Assembly: GCA_023412805.1 (NCBI GenBank)
Contig: JAEZRM010000098.1
Coordinates: forward strand, 17,629 to 81,628
Reading direction: 5' to 3'
DNA length: 64,000 nucleotides
Origin: Pseudomonadota bacterium
Lineage (GTDB): Bacteria > Pseudomonadota > Alphaproteobacteria > Rhizobiales > Hyphomicrobiaceae
Part shown: in pieces, positions 1 through 8,820 of the stretch
Position numbering within the stretch: position 1 is the first letter of the stretch
Layout of the letters: each line of letters opens with the position of its first letter
Notes under the pieces: model-generated
Told to the model about the DNA's origin: nothing
The model's database searches: none
Seen by the model: the letters and a program-made list of their open reading frames with translations, nothing else
Translations under genes and position numbers: made by a program

Positions 1-1167
1 CAGCGCGCCGTACGCACGGATATCCTGGAGCGGCTGGCAGATCAGATCCGTCCCCTCATTGCCTGGAAGCCCGGTTCGGGCGGCGGCACGCGGCCCAAGG
101 GCGCAACCGGCGACGGCGGTTTCGTCGTGGTACCGGAGATGCTCTCGATCCTCGGCTGTTCGGCAGAGGAGCTCGGTGGCGTTCTGCGCACGCTCGGTTT
201 CCATGTCGATCGTCGCCCGGCCCCAAAGAGCATGATCGATCCGGCGCCGATCACGCCTGTGGCGCAGGCTGCGGCGGCGACGGCGGCTGACGCTGAGACC
301 GTGGCCACGGAGGAAAGCGTCGCCGCATCGGAGGAACTTGCCACCGACGCGACCGAGCCTGCGTCGACGCCCGCCGAGGCTGAGGCGGAGGCTGCTGTGG
401 TCGAGCCGGCGGAGGCAGCGCCGGCAACTTCGGAGCCTGCTGTCGTTGCTGAAGTTGAAGCCTCTCCAGCGGTCGCCGAAGCTTCGGACAGCGTCGAGCC
501 TGCAATCGCAGAGCCCGCAGTCGCGGAGACTGCGCCAGAGGCGTCAGCACCGGAAGGTGCCGAAGCCGCCGCAGCGCCGGAGCCTGTTGGCGAGGCGGCA
601 GCCGCGCCTGCCGAGGAAGTCCTCATCGAGATCTGGCGCCCGCGCCGCCGCCATCGCGGGGAAAACCGCGCTGTCGACGGCCGACAGGAGCGCCAGGGCG
701 AGCGTCATCGCCGTCATGGACGCGATGGGCGTCGCGATGGTGGCAATCGCCAGTCCAGTAGGCCGGGGGCGCCGGCAGCGCCCGCTGCAGCGCAGGCGGG
801 CGGCGAGACAGCCCCTGCAGATGCCGCGCAGCAGTCAGGCGAGCGCCGAGACGGTGGACGCCGTGATCGCAATCAGCGTGGCGGCCCGCCCCGTAACCGC
901 GATGGCGAGCGGCGTGAGGGCCGGCCCGATCAGGCGTCGCGCGGCCCGCGCGAAGATCGTGACCGTCGCCAGGGTGGCGGCAAAGGGCATGGCGGAGAAG
1001 GCCGGCGCGAGGATCGCCGCCCGCCGCGTGAGGATCGCTCGCAGGGCTATATGCGCTCGGCAGCGCCACCGAAGCGCACCACGGTCGATCCGGATTCGCC
1101 CTTCGCGGCACTCAGTGCTCTGAAACAGCAGCTCGAGAAGCGAGGCAACGAGACGGGCTCTTCATGA
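1..1167 (+). CDS. DEAD/DEAH-box helicase, C-terminal end (5' partial)
   Basis: The reading frame is already open at base 1, so the gene begins before the window; 388 residues are visible. The first ~65 residues (including ERLADQIRPLIAW and VVPEMLSILGCSAEELGG) match the conserved C-terminal segment of the large rhizobial superfamily-2 helicase. Next comes an Ala/Glu-rich stretch of ~140 residues, then an Arg/Gly/Asp-rich basic tail of ~170 residues, both low-complexity and probably disordered. The motor domains lie outside the window, so helicase activity rests on family resemblance. The stop overlaps the start of the next gene (ATGA), so the two are translationally coupled. The acidic-then-basic tail may bind RNA, by analogy with RGG/RRD tails. 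Confidence 0.8.
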   Translation, partial: QRAVRTDILERLADQIRPLIAWKPGSGGGTRPKGATGDGGFVVVPEMLSILGCSAEELGGVLRTLGFHVDRRPAPKSMIDPAPITPVAQAAAATAADAETVATEESVAASEELATDATEPASTPAEAEAEAAVVEPAEAAPATSEPAVVAEVEASPAVAEASDSVEPAIAEPAVAETAPEASAPEGAEAAAAPEPVGEAAAAPAEEVLIEIWRPRRRHRGENRAVDGRQERQGERHRRHGRDGRRDGGNRQSSRPGAPAAPAAAQAGGETAPADAAQQSGERRDGGRRDRNQRGGPPRNRDGERREGRPDQASRGPREDRDRRQGGGKGHGGEGRREDRRPPREDRSQGYMRSAAPPKRTTVDPDSPFAALSALKQQLEKRGNETGSS

Positions 1168-1583
1168 CGCCAGACCACGGCCAAAGCACCGAGGCGGACA
1201 GAGCCACTGCAGAAGGCGGCCAGCTCCGTCTCGATAAGTGGCTGTGGTTCGCGCGCGTCGTGAAATCGCGCACGCTCGCTGCCGGTCTGGTCGAGGAAGG
1301 CAAGGTCCGTCTCAACCGCGAGCGCACGACCAAGCCGAGCCAGATGGTGCGTATCGGCGATGTGCTGACCATCGCCGTCGGACCGCGCATCAGGGTGCTC
1401 GAGGTGGCGGCGATCGGCAGCCGGCGCGGCCCCGCCACGGAGGCGCAGGGGCTCTATATCGATCGCTCGCCGCCTGCGAGCGCGGCGCCGGTTCAACCCG
1501 GTCGCGGAGAAAGACCGAGCGGCGCTGGCCGTCCGACCAAGCGGGACCGCCGTCAGATCGACCGCCTCACCGAGCCCGACTGA
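1164..1583 (+). CDS. S4-domain RNA-binding protein (Hsp15-like)
   Basis: A 139-residue protein. The S4 domain occupies residues ~20-85 (LRLDKWLWFARVVKSR, then GKVRLNRERTTKPSQMVRIGDVL), which is the usual heat-shock-protein-15/HslR pattern. HslR binds 50S subunits carrying stalled nascent chains; an equivalent role here is inference. The C-terminal ~50 residues are basic and Pro/Gly-rich, as in other alphaproteobacterial members. The ATG overlaps the helicase stop by 4 bp, and this helicase-S4 pair is a common rhizobial arrangement. Confidence 0.88.
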   Translation: MTPDHGQSTEADRATAEGGQLRLDKWLWFARVVKSRTLAAGLVEEGKVRLNRERTTKPSQMVRIGDVLTIAVGPRIRVLEVAAIGSRRGPATEAQGLYIDRSPPASAAPVQPGRGERPSGAGRPTKRDRRQIDRLTEPD

Positions 1584-1714
1584 CCACGTCTTGATAGCGA
1601 TCAAGGCGCGCCGGCTCAGTGCGAGCCATGTAGGCTGCAGCAATTGTGATGCTGCGGACGGCATGGCACCATGCCCGCAGACCTGCTGAGCGCACCAACG
1701 CGAGGGCCAGTGAC

Positions 1715-2152
1715 ATGTACAAGAACCTCCTGATCGCCACCGATGGCTCCGAGCTTGCCGACAAGGGTGTGACGCACGGGCTCGCACTCGCAAAGGCCCT
1801 CGGTGCCAAGGTAATCGTGGTTACTGTTTCAGATCCCTGGACGGCCTTCGCCACCGGCGAAGTGGGCGCCTCCTTCCCGATCGAGGAGTACGAGCAGGCA
1901 TGTGAGGTGAATGCCTCGGCGATCCTTTCGGCCGTGGAGAAGCGCGCGGAGGCGGCGGGCGTCGCATGCCAGAAGCGCTACGTGAAGGACCAGTTTCCCG
2001 CCGAGGGCATCCTGGAGACGGCCAAGAATGACGGCGCCGATCTGATCGTCATGGCCTCGCACGGCCGCAGCGGCGTGCAGCGCCTCCTGCTCGGCAGCCA
2101 AGCCAACAAGGTCGTCACGCACAGCAAGGTTCCGGTGCTGGTCTGCCGCTAA
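1715..2152 (+). CDS. Universal stress protein (UspA family)
   Basis: A single Usp domain of 145 residues. It starts MYKNLLIATDGSELADKG and ends with the nucleotide-binding signature GRSGVQRLLLGSQANKVV (G-x2-G-x9-G-S), so an ATP-binding Usp is likely. The ATG at 1715 was preferred to the in-frame upstream start at 1646 because the Usp fold begins immediately after it. The gene stands alone between the S4 gene and the SMR exporter. Its role is general stress resistance by family. Confidence 0.92.
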   Translation: MYKNLLIATDGSELADKGVTHGLALAKALGAKVIVVTVSDPWTAFATGEVGASFPIEEYEQACEVNASAILSAVEKRAEAAGVACQKRYVKDQFPAEGILETAKNDGADLIVMASHGRSGVQRLLLGSQANKVVTHSKVPVLVCR

Positions 2153-2290
2153 GCGCGGCGTCCTCTCCCTCAACCGATACAAGCGCGGGTCCGGCTTGGG
2201 CCCTGCGCTGCCTTGCTGCTTGCGGTCCAACGCAGAAGCAGGCTAGGAGCCTCGGACCGGACGCAGATCCGGGACGAGAGAGGTATACAC

Positions 2291-2617
2291 ATGAATCCCT
2301 GGCTGCTGCTCGGCGCGTGCATTCTCGCGGAGGTGACCGCTACGCTGTTGCTCAACAAGTCTCAGGGCTTCGAGAAGCCCCTCTACGGCTTCGCGTCGCT
2401 GGCGATCTTCGGCGGCTGCTTCGTCGGGTTATCGATCGTGCTGACGCGCATTCCTGTCGGCGTCACCTATGCCATCTGGGCAGGATCCGGCATCGCGCTC
2501 ATCGCGCTCGCGGGCTGGTTGATTCTGCGCCAAACACTCTCGCCGATACAGCTGCTCTTCATCGCGATGATTGCCGTCGGCGCGGTCGGCCTGAAGCTCT
2601 CCACGCAAACGACGTAG
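2291..2617 (+). CDS. SMR-family multidrug exporter (EmrE/Qac type)
   Basis: A 108-residue protein with four transmembrane helices. The membrane carboxylate Glu14 (CILAEVTA) and the substrate-pocket residues Tyr60 and Trp63 (VTYAIWAGSG) fall at exactly the EmrE positions. It therefore looks like a proton-coupled quaternary-cation exporter of the Qac subtype rather than a guanidinium (Gdx) exporter. The ATG follows a GAGAGAGG ribosome-binding site; the in-frame upstream extension to 2213 has no membrane character. SMR proteins work as antiparallel dimers and no paired subunit gene is present, so a homodimer is expected. Confidence 0.92.
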   Translation: MNPWLLLGACILAEVTATLLLNKSQGFEKPLYGFASLAIFGGCFVGLSIVLTRIPVGVTYAIWAGSGIALIALAGWLILRQTLSPIQLLFIAMIAVGAVGLKLSTQTT

Positions 2618-2645
2618 GGCTAAGCACGCTGGCGGCGCCAACGCG

Positions 2646-3809
2646 TTACTTGCGCCACGTGAAGATCGAGCTCGCTGCATAGTTCCAGACTGCACCCAGC
2701 AGAATTCCCGCGATACCCGCAAGCCACCATGAGTAGTGCTGGGAGAACAAGAAGGCAGCAATGCCGATATTGGAAACCGCGCCGACCGAACAAACCGCAT
2801 AGAACGTTGTGAGCCCCCAGAGCAGCGGCCAGAAACCTTTGAGCCGCTTGTCGCGATAGGTCAGGATATTGTTGGCGTAGAAGTTGAACGTCATCGCCAC
2901 GACAGCTGCGAACGACTGGCTTGCAATGAACGGAGCGCCAGCGGCCTGATTTAGTGCCGCGAGCGTCAGCATGTGAACGAGCACGCCAAGTCCGCCCACA
3001 ATCATGAACATGACGAATCGCGCGGGAACGACGCGGCCGATCGTCTTGTCGAGCAGCAGCATCACGTATTCCCATGTCACGGCCGAATCGAGCTTGCTCT
3101 CGCCGTGGACACGATTCCGGAACTTGAACGGGACTTCCGCAACCTTCAGCGGGGGACGTGCAGAGACCAGAATGTCGAGCAGGATTTTGTAGCCGACGCT
3201 CGACAAGCGCCGTGCCGCGCGGTCGAAACCTTCGCGCCGAACCATGAAGAAGCCGCTCATCGGATCGCTGAGCTCGGTCGTCAGAAGCATATGCGCGAGC
3301 TTGGTCGCGACGCGACTGATCGTTTGCCGGCGCTCGTCCCAGCCATCGACGCCGCCTGCCTCGATGTAGCGCGAACCGACGACGATATCGACGTTGCCGC
3401 TCTGCAGTCGCCTCAGCATTGCAGGCAAACGGGTTTCATCGTGCTGCAGATCGGCATCCATCACTGCAACGTAGGGTGCACTTGTCGAGAGAATGCCTTC
3501 GACGACGGCGGAGGCGAGACCACGCCTTCCTATACGATGCAGAAAGCGCACGCGCGGATCGGTTTGGGCAAGCACCCGCAGAGCGAGGGGAGTACCGTCA
3601 GTCGAGTCGTCGTCGACGAATACGATTTCCCAATCTACACCGTGCAGAACGACATCGAGGCGCCGGATGAGTTCCGCGAGATTGTCGTGCTCATTGAAGG
3701 TCGGCACCACCAAGGAGAGCAGCGCTGCCCGCCCGGGTCGAGGGCGAGACCTCGCGCTTGATTGCAAGCCGACGACATCAATGTCGGAGAGGGCATCGGT
3801 GGCGAGCAC
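2646..3809 (-). CDS. GT2 glycosyltransferase (DPM1-like) fused to GtrA domain
   Basis: A 387-residue two-domain protein. The N-terminal GT2 domain (residues ~28-250) shows SLVVPTFNEHDNL, FVDDDSTDG and the metal-binding VMDADLQHDE motif, as in dolichyl/polyprenyl-phosphate mannosyltransferases. The C-terminal ~125 residues (from RFVMFMIVGGLGVLVHM) form four membrane helices of the GtrA family, which is proposed to help flip or deliver the lipid-linked sugar. The enzyme probably moves a hexose from a nucleotide sugar to a polyprenyl phosphate at the inner membrane; donor and acceptor are unknown. It is convergent with the SMR gene. A HAD-UbiA protein and another GtrA gene lie 2-4 kb away and may act in the same lipid-carrier pathway. 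Confidence 0.9.
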   Translation of the reverse strand: MLATDALSDIDVVGLQSSARSRPRPGRAALLSLVVPTFNEHDNLAELIRRLDVVLHGVDWEIVFVDDDSTDGTPLALRVLAQTDPRVRFLHRIGRRGLASAVVEGILSTSAPYVAVMDADLQHDETRLPAMLRRLQSGNVDIVVGSRYIEAGGVDGWDERRQTISRVATKLAHMLLTTELSDPMSGFFMVRREGFDRAARRLSSVGYKILLDILVSARPPLKVAEVPFKFRNRVHGESKLDSAVTWEYVMLLLDKTIGRVVPARFVMFMIVGGLGVLVHMLTLAALNQAAGAPFIASQSFAAVVAMTFNFYANNILTYRDKRLKGFWPLLWGLTTFYAVCSVGAVSNIGIAAFLFSQHYSWWLAGIAGILLGAVWNYAASSIFTWRK

Positions 3810-3957
3810 TTGTGCAATCCTTCTGCCGAGGTGGCGCGCTAGGACGCGGACGGTGCACTCACAGTAAGGCTATAAAACTAAACGAACATTAATATGCGCG
3901 GGGATGCCAAACGGCGAGCTTCATCGGACGATGCATCGAGCTGAGGGCGCTAAGTGC

Positions 3958-4032
3958 TGGCTGGGGCGGGAGGGTTCGAACCTCCGCATGGCGGAATCAA
4001 AATCCGCTGCCTTACCACTTGGCTACGCCCCA
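3958..4032 (-). tRNA. tRNA-Gln(UUG)
   Basis: Read on the minus strand, the 75-nt sequence folds as a class I tRNA. The acceptor TGGGGCG pairs with CGCCCCA, with discriminator G and an encoded CCA. The T arm contains GGTTCGAACC. The anticodon stem GCGGA/TCCGC closes the loop TTTTGAT, giving anticodon TTG, which reads glutamine CAA. Confidence 0.96.
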
Positions 4033-4078
4033 TCATGCCGACGGGTTGGGATCCGGGAAACAGCCCACGACAGCGGGC

Positions 4079-4170
<92 letters not shown>

Positions 4171-4648
4171 GTGGCGGAGAGCTATAAGCAAGTGCCCTGG
4201 CAATATCAAGCACGCGGCCAACAACCTCACAGCTTCGAGACAGGCACACCGCTGACACCGGCTGGCACGCGCCGTCCCCCGCCTCCATGATCTCGTACGT
4301 CCGTTCGAGCGCTGCTGGCACGCTGCCGCACGGCAGCGGGGATGGGCGCTCTGGCACGAATCTCGAAAGGAGGCTGGGTAAGAAGCTCCTGCTCCACCGT
4401 CCTCCTTCCGGAGTGCACACAAACGCGATCAATCACTCCTAAGGCGTACGGGCTCCGAAACCCTCTGCCGAAAGAGCATGTGTTGCATTAATGATGCACA
4501 ACTACTCAGTTTTGATTTTAGAGCAAAAGCGGCTAAACGGTGGCTAATATTGGTATAAAGTATGTCCCATTGAGGGATGACGCGAGCATGATCTGTAGGC
4601 GGCGTTTCAGTAGTCGCCTTGCGGCATTATCAGAGGCTGGTGAGTAAA
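4171..4648. other. Intergenic region upstream of tRNA-Ser and the LuxR gene
   Basis: About 480 bp with no convincing gene; the short minus-strand frames here have no family resemblance and run into the tRNA. It holds a small inverted repeat (GCTGCCG CA CGGCAGC, about 4322-4337). The segment before the LuxR gene (about 4480-4570) is AT-rich and contains TATAAA at 4555-4560, a possible -10 element. The tRNA promoter should lie at the left end on the minus strand. Confidence 0.5.
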
Positions 4649-5470
4649 ATGCGTACCTCTTCGCAACGCTCGGTTCCGAGCAAGATCGCATCACTTCAGG
4701 ACAACCCCGCACGTCAAAATGGCACGCCGCGCATGAATGGTACGTCGCGTGCGGTGGAGACGCGCGCGAATCTTGTGCCGGAGCCTGCATCGGCGGCGCC
4801 TGCGAAGGCGACGACGTCAGTCGTGATCATCGAGCGGCGGGCGTTCGTGAGGGGATGCATCCAGTCGATCCTTTCGGAGGCGACGACGCTCGACGGCGTG
4901 GGTGTTGCGAGCGTCGAGGAGTACGCGTCGCGTGCGGCAACGCTGAAGCCGGCGATCGTGGTGCTGTGTGCGATCGGGCTTGGCGCGCGCGAGGCGGATG
5001 CGCAGCTCACGCGCCTGCAGGCAGCGGCTGTTGGCGTGCCTGTTGTCGTGATGTCCGATGCCGAGGATCCGGAACTGGTGATGACGCTGATGGACAAGGG
5101 CGCGAACGGTTTCATGCCGGCGGACATTTCGTTGGAAGTTGCAGCGCACGCCCTCCGCTTGGTCGCAGCAGGTGGCCAGTATTTTCCAGCGGAGAGTCTT
5201 CTTGCGGCGCGCAGGCTCATGTCGGAGCGGGAGGCGTCGGCACCAGGGCCGCGGGGCATGTTTACGCGCCGTCAGGTCGCGGTGATCGATGCGCTCCGTA
5301 AGGGCAAGGCGAACAAGATCATCGCCTATGAGCTGAACATGTGCGAGAGCACAGTGAAGGTTCACGTGCGCAACATCATGAAAAAGCTCAATGCCAAGAA
5401 CCGCACCGAAGTCGCCTACCTGGCATCCGAGCTCATGCAGGAACATCGTGCCTATACACAGACGCGATAG
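4649..5470 (+). CDS. NarL/LuxR-type regulator with degenerate receiver domain
   Basis: A 273-residue protein. After a polar leader of ~55 residues comes a receiver-like fold (residues ~58-175) and a GerE/LuxR helix-turn-helix (FTRRQVAVIDALRKGKANK, then STVKVHVRNIMKKLNAKNRTEVA). The receiver lacks the acidic pair (VIIERRAF where DD is expected), the phosphoacceptor Asp (IVVLCAIG) and the conserved Lys (GFMPADI); only the Ser/Thr position is kept (VVMSDAED). It should therefore act without phosphorylation. The ATG at 4649 was chosen over an in-frame TTG at 4619. No kinase gene is adjacent. Confidence 0.85.
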   Translation: MRTSSQRSVPSKIASLQDNPARQNGTPRMNGTSRAVETRANLVPEPASAAPAKATTSVVIIERRAFVRGCIQSILSEATTLDGVGVASVEEYASRAATLKPAIVVLCAIGLGAREADAQLTRLQAAAVGVPVVVMSDAEDPELVMTLMDKGANGFMPADISLEVAAHALRLVAAGGQYFPAESLLAARRLMSEREASAPGPRGMFTRRQVAVIDALRKGKANKIIAYELNMCESTVKVHVRNIMKKLNAKNRTEVAYLASELMQEHRAYTQTR

Positions 5471-5773
5471 TCGCTGCGGCTATCGCGCGGAGGCCGCTCG
5501 GCGATCACGCCCGTGACCACCGAATGCCTCTCGCGGCAAACGGGCTCGCCCCCTCCGCTGACGAATGATGCAAGTATATATGCTCGGGTGAGATGTGCTC
5601 CCGCACGGAATACGGTGCTGCGCGGAAGGAGAGGCATCGGTGATTGCGCTTGTCCTCACCCAGAAGCACGAAAATCGCGAATGGTTTCGACCTCGCGCAG
5701 CAACGCGTGCTGCCGCGAAGCTCCAGCGCCTTTGTTATTAGCCATCTGGTGCGGCCTAGCTTAGAAAAGGGCC
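5471..5773. other. Intergenic region before the HAD-UbiA gene
   Basis: About 300 bp between two same-strand genes. I see no gene, tRNA or clear terminator. The last 100 bp presumably hold the promoter of the following gene. Confidence 0.4.
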
Positions 5774-7258
5774 ATGAATAACAATCATGGTGAGCCTTCC
5801 AAGCCGCATACGGGGGAATTTTTCTCGCCGTCAGATGTACCTCTCCTGGTTGATCTCGATTGCGCCCTGCTCTGCACGGATATGTTGCAGGAAGCTGCAC
5901 TTGCGTACGTCGGCTCTGATCCCTGGCGTATTTGGCGCGCGGCGACCTGGCTCCTGCGGGGCCGTGCGCATCTCGAGCGCAAGCTTAGCGAGACCGTCGA
6001 CCTAAATCTCGAATTTGTCCCGGTGAATGAGCAGGTGGTTGCACTCGCGCGGCGCGCGAAGCGTGAAGGTCGTCAGGTTTTCCTGGTGACCGCGAACGAG
6101 GAACTGGCGGCAGATGGGATTACGTCGCGCTTCCCCTTTATCGATGGCGTCATCGCCAGCGCAAACCTGAGCAATCCGAAAGGCGACCAGATCGCAGCCG
6201 TCGTGCCTGAGCGCTTTCCCGGCGGGTATGACTATGTCGGCAGCAGCACGGGAGATCTTCATGTCTGGCGGAATGCGAGAGGCGTTATTGCTGTAGCACC
6301 GAGCTCTGCGACCCGTCGCGAGATAGAAAAGCTCGGAAAGCCGACGACCATCATCGAAGGCAAATCGACGACCCGAGCACTTATCAAAGCAGCACGGCTG
6401 CAACAGTGGGCCAAGAACGCACTAATCTTTGTCCCGGCGATACTGGGCGGAACGATCGTTGACATCGGTGTGGTGATCAGCTGCCTGCTCGCCTTTCTGG
6501 CTCTCGGCTTTGTTGCGATCGGAACCTATCTGATCAACGACCTGCTCGATATCGGCCACGATCGCCGGCACTGGTCCAAGCGCTTCCGCCCAGTCGCATC
6601 TGGTGATCTTCCCATTAGCACGGCCCTTGTCGCGGCCGTTGTTGCGATCATAGGTGGGCTTGCAATCGGAGGGGCAGTCAACGCGCGGATGCTGTACGGG
6701 CTTCTCGCCTATCTTGCCTTGACGCTCGCCTACTCGATGCACATCAAGCGAGTTGGCATTCTTGATGTCGTCGTGCTCGCCACGCTCTTCACTCTGCGGC
6801 TGGCAATCGGAATTGCTGCGGCCGCGGTTTATCCTTCCCCCTGGCTCCTCGTGTTCTCCATGTCGCTGTTCACATCGCTTTCCTTTGCCAAGCGCTACAC
6901 CGAAATCGAACGCACCGCAGGCAAGGGAGAAAGCGCCGTCTCCGGCCGTGGATACTTGATCGTAGACGCACCGCTCGTGCTCGGCCTCGGCCTTGCAACT
7001 GGTACGTCTTCAATCCTGATATTGGTTCTCTACTTGATTTTCGATGCCTTCAATCTCGATTTCTACGGCAATCCAAATTGGCTTTGGCTGTTTCCGATCA
7101 TCCTTTTTCTCTGGGTTGGACGTATCTGGATGATTGCTCAACGGGGCGAGCTGAATGATGATCCAGTGGCTTTTGCACTCCAGGATCGGCAGAGCCTTGT
7201 GCTCGGTGCAGTCATGGCCACGGTATTTGTACTCGCATGGATCGGCGTACCGTTGTGA
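5774..7258 (+). CDS. HAD phosphatase-like domain fused to UbiA prenyltransferase
   Basis: A 494-residue fusion. The first ~200 residues are HAD-like (LLVDLDCALLCTDML carries the DxD nucleophile/acid pair; FLVTANEELA fits motif II). The remainder is a polytopic UbiA domain with the prenyl-diphosphate motif N-D-L-L-D-I-G-H-D (NDxxDxxxD). This architecture belongs to the group related to decaprenyl-phosphate phosphoribosyltransferase, which attaches a phosphosugar to polyprenyl phosphate; a HAD domain could remove the leftover phosphate. The substrate is unknown. The stop overlaps a GTG start of the following GtrA gene, implying a coupled pair. Confidence 0.88.
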   Translation: MNNNHGEPSKPHTGEFFSPSDVPLLVDLDCALLCTDMLQEAALAYVGSDPWRIWRAATWLLRGRAHLERKLSETVDLNLEFVPVNEQVVALARRAKREGRQVFLVTANEELAADGITSRFPFIDGVIASANLSNPKGDQIAAVVPERFPGGYDYVGSSTGDLHVWRNARGVIAVAPSSATRREIEKLGKPTTIIEGKSTTRALIKAARLQQWAKNALIFVPAILGGTIVDIGVVISCLLAFLALGFVAIGTYLINDLLDIGHDRRHWSKRFRPVASGDLPISTALVAAVVAIIGGLAIGGAVNARMLYGLLAYLALTLAYSMHIKRVGILDVVVLATLFTLRLAIGIAAAAVYPSPWLLVFSMSLFTSLSFAKRYTEIERTAGKGESAVSGRGYLIVDAPLVLGLGLATGTSSILILVLYLIFDAFNLDFYGNPNWLWLFPIILFLWVGRIWMIAQRGELNDDPVAFALQDRQSLVLGAVMATVFVLAWIGVPL

Positions 7259-7680
7259 GCGCACTCAGGATGCGTAGTCAGATCATGGGCCTGCCGCAAC
7301 CCGCCCGCTTCCTCATTGCGGGAAGCGCTGCCGCGCTACTGAATTGGTTCGTACGTTTTCCGCTCTCGTTGGCGTTACCTTTCGCATATGCAGTCGCCCT
7401 CGCCAACGTGATCGGGATGGTATTTGGCTTCCTTTGCTATCGTATGTTCGTTTTTCCCAACTCGAACCGCGAATTGCGTCAGCAGTTGATCCACTTCGTT
7501 CTTGTCAATCTGCTCAGCATGATTGTCGTCGTGGGAGTGTCGGTACTTTTCTCTGACTACGTCCTTCCATTCATGGGATGGCACTGGCAAACCGAAGCGG
7601 TGTCTCACGCCTTTGGGATCGCTGCTGGGGCTGCGAGCAATTTCTATGGTCACAGGCATTGGAGTTTTGCGAGCGATTGA
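7255..7680 (+). CDS. GtrA family membrane protein
   Basis: A 141-residue protein with four hydrophobic segments, starting near PARFLIAGSAAALLNWFVRF and ending near ASNFYGHRHWSF, which is the GtrA/DPMS pattern. Family members are thought to flip or move polyprenyl-phosphate sugars. The GTG at 7255 gives a 4-bp overlap with the HAD-UbiA stop and is my preferred start; ATG at 7237 and 7270 are in-frame alternatives. With the UbiA fusion it forms a two-gene operon that could make and translocate a lipid-linked sugar. Confidence 0.87.
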   Translation: MSALRMRSQIMGLPQPARFLIAGSAAALLNWFVRFPLSLALPFAYAVALANVIGMVFGFLCYRMFVFPNSNRELRQQLIHFVLVNLLSMIVVVGVSVLFSDYVLPFMGWHWQTEAVSHAFGIAAGAASNFYGHRHWSFASD

Positions 7681-7929
7681 CGAGAGCGCTGGCGTTGTCA
7701 GAATTTGCCCTGGGCGGAGGAGCCATCGGGGGCCGTGAGCTGCACGACACCCTTGTTTCCCACCTTGATGGGCGCCGGTGCCGTTCGGACAAGTTCTGAT
7801 CCTTCGCCAGGGGCAAGCGCAAAGCGCGATGACCTTCGCCGCCGCGGATTGCGACCTGGCCAACATGAGCGAGCAACGACGCTTGGGCGCCGTCGCCGCT
7901 CTCTTCTGTGTCTCAACTCATCGTCCGAG

Positions 7930-8265
7930 CTACTTTTTGGTATTCACGATATCCGGTGCGCTTGCGCCTGTTGCCGCGAGATCGTCGAAGAAACGCCGTG
8001 CATCAAAGTTTGCCGGCATGGATGCTCCGCGGACCTGGAGCTCTTTGAAGAAGGCTTCTGGATCCAAGCGGTTCTGTGTGCTCGCGCCCGTCGCGCGCAG
8101 CTCTTCGAAGAAGGTCTCGGGATCCAATGTCCCGGTGTTTACACCGCGGCTCTCCATATCGTTGAAGAACTTCTTGCTGTCGAAGCCTTGCGCAAATGCG
8201 GCCGGCGCAAGAACAGCCAAGCCCAGAATGCCAACAGCACAAATCCTCGTTACCTTCGTGATCAT
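7930..8265 (-). CDS. Small secreted protein with four ~20-residue FF repeats (copy 1)
   Basis: A 111-residue protein with a signal peptide (residues 1-~25, ending LAPAAFAQ). The mature part is four tandem repeats of 19-20 residues of the form D-x3-FF-(N/E/K/D)-(D/E)-(L/M)-x2-(R/T)-G-(A/V)-(S/N). I do not recognise a named family. A paralogue lies at 41793-42119 with the same repeat number and order. The ATG at 8265 is favoured because GGAGG sits 6 nt before it and the paralogue starts at the equivalent codon. A GGATCG/CGATCC inverted repeat lies 19 nt upstream in both copies. The protein is likely periplasmic; its function is unknown. Confidence 0.85.
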   Translation of the reverse strand: MITKVTRICAVGILGLAVLAPAAFAQGFDSKKFFNDMESRGVNTGTLDPETFFEELRATGASTQNRLDPEAFFKELQVRGASMPANFDARRFFDDLAATGASAPDIVNTKK

Positions 8266-8284
8266 ATCGGCCTCCATGCCAGCT

Positions 8285-8299
8285 GGATCGGAACGATCC
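8285..8299 (-). promoter_or_regulatory. Inverted repeat upstream of FF-repeat gene copy 1
   Basis: On the minus strand the sequence is GGATCG-TTC-CGATCC, ending exactly 19 nt before the ATG. The paralogous gene has GGATCG-ACGT-CGATCC, also 19 nt before its ATG. Conserved arms, variable loop and identical spacing suggest an operator or a 5'-leader hairpin. The binding partner is unknown. Confidence 0.5.
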
Positions 8300-8820
8300 C
8301 CATCCGGCCACTGTGTGATCTGTGGGCCGATATGCACATCAGGAAGAACCCGAGTTCGCGATCAGGCCGGAGGAGAGCCCGCTCGGCGCGCGGCAATTGT
8401 CGAAACCTCCATATCAGTACTGCCGCACAGGGGATTTGGGGGATTTCACTGATGGATCGACGCCCAGAACCAGCGACCATGCAATCGAAAGCTCGATAAC
8501 CATTAACTCAAGCCATGCCCGCGACGGCCCAGTCGTTCAGGCATAGGGGGTAGTTGATATGCTCTTGCTGAATTCTCCCGACAATCTCTGCCACCGAGAA
8601 TCTCACAGCGTCGGCGGCTTCTCGCCACTCAGCCCGGGACGATCGATCGCGCCGCTTCCGAAATGCGAGATTTCGCACGCGCAAAGCACAACGCGCCCGC
8701 TCCAGTCAGCCGATGCAGTGCTCAGTTGTCTCCACCGTGACGATCCACTGCGCCACACGTATCTGCGCAGGCGCTGGCAGGCGCAGTAGGCTCATGTGAC
8801 GACGAGGCATCAAGCAAAGC
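8300..8820. other. Divergent intergenic region
   Basis: About 520 bp between the FF-repeat gene (leftward) and the metallophosphoesterase (rightward). The short frames here show no family features. Promoters for both genes are expected, but I see no confident -35/-10 pair. Confidence 0.4.

Noticed and set aside
42..626. Long minus-strand frame rich in Ala/Ser/Gly opposite the helicase tail
   Set aside because: It mirrors the Ala/Glu-rich codons of the real gene and has no family features.
2180..2290. Possible guanidine (mini-ykkC) riboswitch before the SMR gene
   Set aside because: Only one CCGGA/TCCGG hairpin is seen, without paired ACGR loops, and the protein is Qac-type, not Gdx.
7698..7916. 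Minus-strand frame whose C-terminal half looks protein-like
   Set aside because: The start is TTG in an Arg-rich nonsense stretch with no ribosome-binding site; at best a decayed gene fragment.
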